Below are positions 15,838 to 22,048 of a stretch of 22,887 nt of DNA, piece by piece. This DNA is from JALZAA01 sp046724655 (GTDB lineage: Bacteria > Actinomycetota > Acidimicrobiia > IMCC26256 > JACDBD01), in contig JBKOWY010000077.1 of assembly GCA_046724655.1 (NCBI GenBank), positions 1-22,887 on the forward strand, in the 5' to 3' direction. The stretch's first letter is position 1. Each line of letters starts with the position of its first letter. Position numbers and translations under genes: made by a program. The notes beneath the pieces are model-generated. The model searched no databases. It saw only the letters and a program-made list of their open reading frames with translations, and was not told the DNA's origin.

Positions 15838-16885
15838 GCTGCGAGCCTCGCTGATCACGCTGGGTGACCCGGAGCGCCTGACCGGCGGTTATCTATATCA
15901 CCGCCGGATGGCGGCGGCAGCCGGGAAGCACGACGCAGTGTTGCGATTCGAGTCGTGCCCAGAAGTCGTATTCCCGTTCGGGGCGTTCGCTGCACGTGGC
16001 GCCCTGCGCCGCGCGGAGCGGGACGCCGACGTCGTCGTCATCGACAGCATCGCCGCGGCCGAGACCGCCCCGTGGACGCGACGGGCTGAAGTCCCGCTGG
16101 TTGCGATGCTGCACCAGGTGCCGGGCGGGATCGACTGGGGCCCGCTCCGGAGCCGGGTGCAGTCCCGCCTCGACGAGCTGACGTATCGGCGAGCGCGCCT
16201 TCTCATGGTGGCGAGCGAGACGCTCGCAGCCGACTTGCGCACCCGCGGGTTCCCGGCTGAGAAGATCCGAGTCGTCGCGCCCGGTCGTGACCCCGCACGC
16301 CCGGTCGGGCCGCCGCCGGATCTACGGGCCGGACGGCGCGCGGCTTTTCTGTGCGTCGCGAACTGGATCCCGCGCAAAGGCATCCTGGACGTTCTGGACG
16401 CCATGAGCCGTCTTCCGTCCGACGTCGCGACCCTCCACCTCGTCGGCGACGACCGCGCCGACTCGGCCTACGGCGCTCGCGTCCGGGCGCGCTTGCGTGC
16501 GCCGGCCCTCGCCGACCGCGTCGTCGTGCACGGCCCACGGCCCGCCGCCGACGTCGCCGCGATGTACGACGCCGCCGACGTGTTCGTTCTCCCGAGCACG
16601 AAGGAGCCGTACGGCACTGTCCTCGGCGAAGCGCTGGCCGCCGGGCTTCCCGTCGTCGGCTGGGACGCCGGCAACCTTCCCCACCTCGCCGCCAACGGCC
16701 GTGAGGGAGTCATCCTGCCGGTCGGCGACGTTGCCGGCTTGGCCGTCGCACTCGAAGAGTTGGCGACGAACGACGAACGCCGAGAAGCGATGGCAGGCGC
16801 CGCGGGACGACGCGGATCGTCCTTGCCGACCTGGAATGACACGGCCCGCCAGTTCTTCAGCACACTGCGCGACGCGCTGTCCTAG
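15836..16885 (+). CDS. GT4-family glycosyltransferase (GT-B fold), plus-strand partner
   Basis: From ATG 15836 the protein has 349 residues. It begins with the first Rossmann strand and loop (SLITLGDPERLTGGYLYHRR), so the start cannot lie much later. The C-terminal domain has FLCVANWIPRKGILDVLDAM, a DVFVLPSTKEPYGTVLGEALAAGLPVVGW segment with the EX7E motif, and GREGVILPVGD. Donor and acceptor are unknown. No Shine-Dalgarno sequence precedes the ATG; leaderless translation is possible. Its start codon overlaps that of the divergent glycosyltransferase in CATG (15835-15838), and its TAG overlaps the stop of the convergent phosphatase in CTAG (16882-16885). Confidence 0.92.
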   Translation: MLRASLITLGDPERLTGGYLYHRRMAAAAGKHDAVLRFESCPEVVFPFGAFAARGALRRAERDADVVVIDSIAAAETAPWTRRAEVPLVAMLHQVPGGIDWGPLRSRVQSRLDELTYRRARLLMVASETLAADLRTRGFPAEKIRVVAPGRDPARPVGPPPDLRAGRRAAFLCVANWIPRKGILDVLDAMSRLPSDVATLHLVGDDRADSAYGARVRARLRAPALADRVVVHGPRPAADVAAMYDAADVFVLPSTKEPYGTVLGEALAAGLPVVGWDAGNLPHLAANGREGVILPVGDVAGLAVALEELATNDERREAMAGAAGRRGSSLPTWNDTARQFFSTLRDALS

Positions 16886-17454
16886 TCAGCAGTGGGCGGC
16901 ATCTCGTTGAAGGACAGGAGAACGGGCGCGGGCCGGTCGACCCTGATCCGCGCGATGGACCCGTCCCGTACGAACATTTGCCATGCGATGTCGTCGCCGA
17001 CGTCGAGCGCCCAGGCGATCGCGGCCTTGATGGGGGACACGTGGGTGACGACGACGACGTCGCGCTGCGATGCCTCCCCGGCGAGCTCGTCACACGCGGA
17101 CCGGACTCGCTTGCCGAGCGCACTCAGTGACTCACCGCCTGCGGGGACGAAGGTCGGGTCTGCACGCCATCGTCGCCAGACGTCCTCGCCGACTTCGTCG
17201 GGCCGGCAGCCGTCGAGGGTGCCGTAGTCGAGCTCGATCCAACGCTCGTCGACGATTACTGGACGACCGAAGGCCTCGGCGGTTTCCCGTGCCCGTCGAA
17301 GAGGGCTCGACAGGACGAGGGCATCCTCGGGAACGACGCGCGCCAGCGCGTCGGCTTGCCGCTGCCCGACCTCGGACAGCGGTGGGTCCAGGCGACCGAG
17401 CAGCAGACCACGCGCGTTCTCGGCGGTTTGGCCGTGACGGACGAGAACCAGCAC
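16882..17454 (-). CDS. Histidine phosphatase family protein (phosphoglycerate-mutase fold)
   Basis: The 190-residue protein carries VRHGQTAEN with the phospho-accepting H7 and R6, SSPLRRARETA with the second phosphate-binding Arg, the acid E74 in WIELDYGTLDG, and the second His in VVTHVSPIKA (H138). Enzymes of this group remove phosphate from small metabolites; alpha-ribazole phosphatase and broad-specificity sugar phosphatases are close in pattern, so the substrate cannot be named. It follows the small protein gene by 20 nt in a minus-strand operon behind an SDR. Its stop overlaps the stop of the convergent glycosyltransferase. A role in the neighbouring pteridine-like block is possible but unproven. 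Confidence 0.93.
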   Translation of the reverse strand: MLVLVRHGQTAENARGLLLGRLDPPLSEVGQRQADALARVVPEDALVLSSPLRRARETAEAFGRPVIVDERWIELDYGTLDGCRPDEVGEDVWRRWRADPTFVPAGGESLSALGKRVRSACDELAGEASQRDVVVVTHVSPIKAAIAWALDVGDDIAWQMFVRDGSIARIRVDRPAPVLLSFNEMPPTAD

Positions 17455-17474
17455 GAGAGAACGGTACCGGTCGG

Positions 17475-17705
17475 TCAGGTGCCGGGTTCTGCCTCCGACG
17501 CCGGGTGCTCCACGACGGCGACGACGCGGCTGGCCATGAACCTCGCGGACCGAACGACCTGACCACCACGCGTCACTTCAGCGACTTCGACCGTCCCGCG
17601 GGCGATCAACACGTCGACGCGTCGTCCCTCCCGCGTCGCAACGATCTCGAAGACGCGAACCTCGTTGCCGGTATCGACGAGGATCTCGACCCGGTCTCCC
17701 TTCAC
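17475..17705 (-). CDS. Small conserved-looking protein of unknown function
   Basis: I do not recognise this 76-residue product. It starts at GTG 17705 (VKGDRVEILVDTGNEVRVFEI) and consists of alternating hydrophobic and charged residues, which suggests an all-beta small domain, with a short acidic tail ending PASEAEPGT. It has no cysteine, signal peptide or membrane helix. It is probably real: it lies exactly between SDR and phosphatase genes on the same strand with 20-nt gaps on both sides, and its codon pattern is G/C-rich at third positions. No clear Shine-Dalgarno sequence is seen. Confidence 0.7.
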   Translation of the reverse strand: MKGDRVEILVDTGNEVRVFEIVATREGRRVDVLIARGTVEVAEVTRGGQVVRSARFMASRVVAVVEHPASEAEPGT

Positions 17706-17725
17706 CGACCACAGAGGTTACGACC

Positions 17726-18496
17726 TCAGCGGGCGACGAGCCCCCCGTCGGCGATCAGCACCTGGCCCGTGACGAAGCTGCCGGCGTCCGACGCGAGGAA
17801 CAACGCCGGCCCGACCATCTCGTCGGGATGGGCGGCGCGCCGCTGCAGGCTCGCGTTCGCCATCTGCTCCTGGGCTTCGAGGGTGTTCTTGCGCATCATG
17901 TCGGTGTTCACCGAGCCGGGCGCCAGCGCGTTGACCCGGATGCCGAGCGGGGCGAACTCCGCCGCCATCGATCGGGTGAAGGAGTAGAGGGCGGCCTTTG
18001 CCGCCGCGTACGTCGCGAGGAAAGGTGCGTGCAAGAAGGCGCCGGCGGAAATGACGTTGATGACCGCCGCCGAGGGGCTCTTCTCGAGATGGGGGAGTGC
18101 CTCTTGGACGAGAAAGACGGGTCCGCGCAGGTTCACGTCCATCGACTTGGCGTAGGCCTCGGGCGTGAAGTTGCCGAGGTCCTCGCGTAGGGGCGTGGCG
18201 GCGTTGTTGACGACGATGTCGACGCGTCCGAATACGTCGACGGTGCGTTCCACTAGCGCGCGCAGCCCGTCGAGGTCGCCCACGTGGGTGGAGACGCCGA
18301 TCGCCTCGCCACCCATCAGGCGCAGCGCGCGCTCGGTCTCCGCGCATGCATCCGGCTTGCGGCTGGCCACGGCGACCCCGGCGCCGGCGGCGACGAAGCC
18401 CTCGGCGATCGATCGGCCGATGCCCCTCGTGCCGCCGGTGATGATCGCCACCCGCCTGGTGAGGTCGAACAGCGCCCGGAGTTGGTCTCGGTTCAT
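17726..18496 (-). CDS. Short-chain dehydrogenase/reductase (SDR)
   Basis: The 256-residue classical SDR has TGGTRGIG (20-27) for NAD(P) binding, NNAA (97-100), the catalytic serine in NVISAG (S150) and YAAAK (Y163, K167), then VNALAPGSVNTDM and the family end SFVTGQVLIADGG. It oxidises or reduces an alcohol/carbonyl group; an arginine in the first loop and ASRK after the second strand favour NADP(H). Substrate unknown. ATG 18496 is chosen from the SDR length; upstream in-frame sequence to 18688 looks non-coding. It is the first gene of a minus-strand operon with the small protein and the phosphatase. Confidence 0.93.
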   Translation of the reverse strand: MNRDQLRALFDLTRRVAIITGGTRGIGRSIAEGFVAAGAGVAVASRKPDACAETERALRLMGGEAIGVSTHVGDLDGLRALVERTVDVFGRVDIVVNNAATPLREDLGNFTPEAYAKSMDVNLRGPVFLVQEALPHLEKSPSAAVINVISAGAFLHAPFLATYAAAKAALYSFTRSMAAEFAPLGIRVNALAPGSVNTDMMRKNTLEAQEQMANASLQRRAAHPDEMVGPALFLASDAGSFVTGQVLIADGGLVAR

Positions 18497-18659
18497 GAGA
18501 GGACTGTCGCGCGGACGCCGGGCCTGATTCTGGCGGGTCGTCCTGATGCCCTTGGCCCGGGCCTCGTCCGCCGGCCACGGCGCCCTGGCCCCATCGACCA
18601 GACTGTTCCCTGATCGGGGACCTCGGCGGGGGCGAAGAGCTGACGGAAGCTGGTGACTC

Positions 18660-19112
18660 ATGCCCGACCACGTGAAGTTCGTGCTCAACGCGGCGCTGGC
18701 GTTGGCGACGCTGTTTCTGACGTCGGTGCTGTGGCGCTATCCCCTGGCGCTCATCGCGCTTTTGCTCGTCACCGCCGCCGCGATCTTCAGGATCCGTCCG
18801 AACGCCACCAGCGTCGTCGTGTACGCGACTGCGTTCGTCTTCGGTCCCTTGGCGGAGGCCGCTTCGATCACCACGGGCGCCTGGCAGTACGACTCGAGCA
18901 ACTTCCACGGCATCCCGGTGTGGCTGCCGTTCGTCTGGGGTAACGCGGGGTTGTTCATCCTGAACATGGCCGAGCTCTGGAAATCACTCCTCGCACCTCG
19001 GGCGCCTCGACGCCCCGCGGGCGAACGCGTCGAGCTTGGGACAGAATCGGAGGCGGCGCGTCCAGCCGCCAACGGTGACGAGGCGGTGGTGCGGTCTACG
19101 GTCAATCGGTGA
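18660..19112 (+). CDS. Small integral membrane protein with GPLAE and GIPxWLPxxWG motifs
   Basis: The 150-residue protein has about four membrane helices (near 6-25, 28-43, 50-70 and 86-106) and a charged cytoplasmic-type tail. Between helices 3 and 4 are FGPLAEAASITTGAWQYD and GIPVWLPFVWGNAGL. Such a pattern occurs in uncharacterised bacterial membrane proteins (DUF2878-like); I cannot assign a function. ATG 18660 starts just before helix 1. The following HTH_42 gene starts with GTG inside its stop (GTGA), so the two are translationally coupled. The 163-nt spacer to the divergent SDR gene holds no promoter I would trust. Confidence 0.82.
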   Translation: MPDHVKFVLNAALALATLFLTSVLWRYPLALIALLLVTAAAIFRIRPNATSVVVYATAFVFGPLAEAASITTGAWQYDSSNFHGIPVWLPFVWGNAGLFILNMAELWKSLLAPRAPRRPAGERVELGTESEAARPAANGDEAVVRSTVNR

Positions 19113-20287
19113 GGCGCATCACCAACGCGGAACGCCGAGCAAGACTCGCAACTCGACATCATCTGACGCCATCAACGAAAGCCCGAGATGTGGTGGCGTT
19201 GGCGGAGCGGCTCGTGGGTCTCCACGCCACCGACCCCGCGACCGTGTTCCTTGCCGCGGCGGCGCGACTCCAGGACCCCACCGTCGAGGTGGTCGAGCGG
19301 GCGCTGTACGAGGACCGGACGCTCGTGCGCACGCTTTGCATGCGGCGGACGTTGTTCGTCCAACCCGTCGCCCTCGTTCCGATCGTCCAAGCGGCCGTCA
19401 CCGACGCCCTGGTTCCCGCCGAGCGCAAGCGCACGATCCGCATGATCGAAGAGAACGGCATTGCCCGCAACGGCGCCCGCTGGCTGCGTGAGGTCGAGGA
19501 ACAGACGCTCGCCGCGATCGAGGCGCGCGGCGAAGCCACCGGTCACGAGCTCGCGAAGGCAGTTCCAAGGCTGCGCAAGCAGATTCCGTACGGCGAGGGC
19601 AAGAAGTGGGCGGGCAAGATGGGCGTGACGACCCGAGTGCTGTTCCTGCTCTCGTGCGAGCAGCGCGTCGTGCGGGGTCGCCCCGAGGGGTCGTGGACGA
19701 GCACTCGATACCGGTGGGCGCCGATGTCGGCATGGCTCCCGGACGGGTTTCCTTCTCTGAAGCCGGATGAAGCGCGCGCGGAGGTGGCGCGGCGATGGCT
19801 GGCGGCGTTCGGTCCCGGCACGGTGGCGGACATCAAATGGTGGACCGGATGGACGCTCGGCCAGACCCGTCAGGCCGTCGCCGCGCTCGACACGGTCGAG
19901 GTCGAGCTCGACGACGGCGGGGTCGGGGTCGTCCTCGCAGAAGACGAAGCGCCGGTGCGGTCACCAGAGCCGGCGGCGGCGTTGCTTCCGAGCCTCGACC
20001 CGACCGTCATGGGATGGACCGTGAGGGACTGGTACCTCGGTCGGCACCGCCCGGCCCTCTTCGACACCAGCGGCAACGCCGGGCCCACGGTGTGGTGGGA
20101 CGGCCGCGTTGTCGGCGGGTGGACGCAGCGCAAGGACGGCGAAGTCGTTTGGCGGTTGCTCGAAGACATCGGCGCCGAGGGACGACGGGCGGTCGAGCGC
20201 GAGTCGGCGCGACTGGAGAAGTGGCTGGGCGGAACGGCCGTGATCCCGCGCTTCGCGACGCCGCTCTACGAGCACCTGCGCGCTTAA
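19109..20287 (+). CDS. Winged-helix HTH_42 protein (AlkZ/YcaQ-type DNA glycosylase family)
   Basis: The 392-residue protein (GTG 19109, overlapping the previous stop) fits the HTH_42 / DUF1006 family: an N-terminal RRITNAERRARLATRHHL helix, GLHATDPATVFLAAAARL, RTLCMRRTLFV, then winged-helix repeats (ATGHELAKAVPRLR; VADIKWWTGWT) and LLPSLDPTVMGW...VVGGWTQRKDGEVVWRLL. Several members excise damaged or cross-linked bases. In studied glycosylases the catalytic motif is QxQ or QxD at the position read here as HAT (H39-A-T41), so classical glycosylase chemistry is not assured. It is coupled to a membrane protein gene and is convergent, with a 7-nt gap, to the SRPBCC gene. Confidence 0.9.
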   Translation: MRRITNAERRARLATRHHLTPSTKARDVVALAERLVGLHATDPATVFLAAAARLQDPTVEVVERALYEDRTLVRTLCMRRTLFVQPVALVPIVQAAVTDALVPAERKRTIRMIEENGIARNGARWLREVEEQTLAAIEARGEATGHELAKAVPRLRKQIPYGEGKKWAGKMGVTTRVLFLLSCEQRVVRGRPEGSWTSTRYRWAPMSAWLPDGFPSLKPDEARAEVARRWLAAFGPGTVADIKWWTGWTLGQTRQAVAALDTVEVELDDGGVGVVLAEDEAPVRSPEPAAALLPSLDPTVMGWTVRDWYLGRHRPALFDTSGNAGPTVWWDGRVVGGWTQRKDGEVVWRLLEDIGAEGRRAVERESARLEKWLGGTAVIPRFATPLYEHLRA

Positions 20288-20294
20288 ACGCCTG

Positions 20295-20732
20295 TCAAGC
20301 CTGAGACGAGGCATGCGCGGCCAACCCGGTCGCGCACTCCGAGAGGAACCGGCGGAGACCGCGCTCCATGAGCCAGCCCGTGCCTGGCACCTTGGGAAGG
20401 AAGGATGCCCGCCAATGGATGTCGGTGCCTTCGGCCGAGAGCTGGAGCTCGACTTCTGCTTGGTAGTCCCGGACGGGCACACCCGAGAGCGAGACGTAGC
20501 CGAAGCGCTGGTCGGGGGCGACGTCGACGATCTGGTCGCGGCCTGTCGTGCGGCCGCGGCGAAACACGCGGACGGCCCCCGGGCCTTCCGGAGGTGGGTC
20601 GCCCTCCCGCTCAAGCTCGAAAGACTCGATCGGCGTCCAAGCCGGCCAGGTGCTCCCGTCGGTCAGCAGCATGAAGAGGACGTCCGGCGTGGCCCGCGAT
20701 CGAGCTGTGACGTCGATGTGCCGGCGTCGCAT
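20295..20732 (-). CDS. SRPBCC / START-like lipid- or small-molecule-binding protein
   Basis: The 145-residue protein has the SRPBCC order: an opening strand HIDVTARSRATPDVLFMLLTD, STWPAWTP, then GAVRVFRRGRTTGRDQIVDVAPDQRFGY, a paired strand region and a long C-terminal helix (GLRRFLSECATGLAAHA). Proteins of this fold bind hydrophobic ligands in a cavity (polyketide cyclase and dehydratase-like); the ligand is unknown. ATG 20732 is supported by GAGGAG six bases upstream; the longer frame to 20948 has no such support and overlaps the promoter of the HNH gene. Confidence 0.88.
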   Translation of the reverse strand: MRRRHIDVTARSRATPDVLFMLLTDGSTWPAWTPIESFELEREGDPPPEGPGAVRVFRRGRTTGRDQIVDVAPDQRFGYVSLSGVPVRDYQAEVELQLSAEGTDIHWRASFLPKVPGTGWLMERGLRRFLSECATGLAAHASSQA

Positions 20733-20809
20733 GGCTCGCTCCTCTCGCACGATCAGCCGCAGATGTACCAGACACGGAAAGTCGTCGTCGCCGGTGCCGA
20801 CCACGACTC

Positions 20810-20837
20810 TTGACATCGGGCCGCGCTCATGTAGAAT
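20810..20837 (+). promoter_or_regulatory. Near-consensus housekeeping promoter for the HNH gene
   Basis: TTGACA at 20810-20815, a 16-nt spacer, and TAGAAT at 20832-20837 form an almost ideal sigma-70-type promoter, rare in such GC-rich DNA. Transcription would start near 20844, inside the adjoining LexA-type palindrome, leaving a leader of about 45 nt before GTG 20888. Confidence 0.75.
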
Positions 20838-20852
20838 CGAACATACGTTCGT
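20837..20852. promoter_or_regulatory. LexA (SOS) box overlapping the HNH gene promoter
   Basis: TCGAACATACGTTCGT matches the actinobacterial LexA operator TCGAAC-N4-GTTCGA at 11 of its 12 fixed positions; the last base is T instead of A. It begins at the last base of the -10 hexamer and covers the expected start site, the usual place for a repressor operator. The downstream gene is therefore predicted to be induced by DNA damage. Confidence 0.8.
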
Positions 20853-20887
20853 AGCGGCACTTCCCCGGCGGTTCGGTGGGAGGTGCT

Positions 20888-22036
20888 GTGTCCGAGCTGG
20901 GTTCGGCAATCGACGAGTTGGCGGCCGAGGATCTCGACGCGACGCCACCGGCGGTGCTCGCTGACGATCTCGTCGAGCTGGCGCGGGCCCGGGAGCGGCT
21001 CGATGCGGAGTGGATGCGGCGCCTGGCCGTGTTCGACGCTCGGCGCGGGGCTGACGATGACGACGTGTTGTCGACGGAGTGTTGGGTGCGCCGGCACTGT
21101 GGTCTGACGCCGGGCGCAGCGAGGGAGCGCGTCAGCCTGGCGCGCCGGCTTGGCGAGTTACCGGAGACGGCGGCCGCCTTCGCAGCAGGAGAGATCGGTT
21201 ACGGCCACGTACGCCAGCTCAGCGCGGCAGCGGACGACGTCGATGGCGAGGTCTGGGCGGGGTCCGAATCGATCCTCGTGGACGCGGCGCGCACCTTGGA
21301 TCCGCGCGGGCTCGGCAAGGTGCTCTCGCACTGGCGCCACGCGGTGGATCCGGAGGCGTTCGTCGCGGCTGAGGACGAGGCCCGCGAGCGGCGGCGCTTC
21401 GATATTTCCGAGACCTTCGAGTCGATGACGGTGCTGGACGGTCAGCTGTTCGGCGACGACGGTGCCATCGTGCGCACAGCCATCGCCGCGTACGACAAGC
21501 CCTTGCCCGACGAGACGCGCACGCCGACGCAGCGTCGCGCCGATGCGCTGGTCGAGCTGGCGCGCCAGACGCTGGATCGGGGTGAGCTGCCGATGAGCGG
21601 CGGCGAGCGTCCGCACCTGAACGTGCACGTAGATCTGGGCACGCTCGAGCGGCGCGCCGGCGCCAAGGCGGCCGAGCTCGACTGGGGCGGGGTGGTCAGC
21701 GGCGAGGCGGCGCGGCGCCTGGCCTGCGACACCGGGGTGAGCCGCGTCATCACCAACGGCACCAGCGAACCCCTCGACGTTGGACGGCGCACCCGCACCA
21801 TCCCCGCCGCGCTGCGCCGGGCAGTCATCGCCCGCGACCGCCACTGCGTCGCCCCCGGCTGCGACCGGCCGCCGGGATGGTGCGAGGTGCACCACAAGAA
21901 GCACTGGACGGACGGTGGCGAGACTGCGCTACAGAACCTCGAGCTGCGCTGCCACCTCCACCACTACGACGAGCACGAAGGGCAGTGGAAACCCGAACGC
22001 GCTCGTCGACGCCGGGCACGAGCACGACCACCGTGA
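20888..22036 (+). CDS. DUF222-HNH endonuclease family protein (13E12-repeat type)
   Basis: From GTG 20888 the protein has 382 residues; GGGAGG at 20878-20883 supports this start over GTG 20876. The N-terminal two thirds is a helical DUF222 domain (VELARARERLDAEWMRRLAVFDAR, WVRRHCGLTPGAARERVSLARRL, AFAAGEIGYGHVRQL). The C-terminus has a complete HNH module: RDRHCVAPGCDRP, WCEVHHKKHWTDGGET, NLELRCHLHHYDEHEGQW, with paired cysteines, the HH pair, Asn and the final His. Such genes are multi-copy in mycobacteria (13E12 family) and some there are linked to the SOS response. Cleavage target is unknown; a homing-like or DNA-damage function has been proposed only loosely. A LexA box overlaps its promoter. 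Confidence 0.93.
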   Translation: MSELGSAIDELAAEDLDATPPAVLADDLVELARARERLDAEWMRRLAVFDARRGADDDDVLSTECWVRRHCGLTPGAARERVSLARRLGELPETAAAFAAGEIGYGHVRQLSAAADDVDGEVWAGSESILVDAARTLDPRGLGKVLSHWRHAVDPEAFVAAEDEARERRRFDISETFESMTVLDGQLFGDDGAIVRTAIAAYDKPLPDETRTPTQRRADALVELARQTLDRGELPMSGGERPHLNVHVDLGTLERRAGAKAAELDWGGVVSGEAARRLACDTGVSRVITNGTSEPLDVGRRTRTIPAALRRAVIARDRHCVAPGCDRPPGWCEVHHKKHWTDGGETALQNLELRCHLHHYDEHEGQWKPERARRRRARARPP

Positions 22037-22048
22037 CCGAGTCGGTCG

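Noticed and set aside
14692..15867. Plus-strand open frame opposite the minus-strand glycosyltransferase
   Set aside because: No family motifs; the minus strand carries the full GT4 signature.
18497..18659. Promoters in the SDR / membrane-protein divergent spacer
   Set aside because: Only weak partial -10-like strings are present; nothing better than chance.
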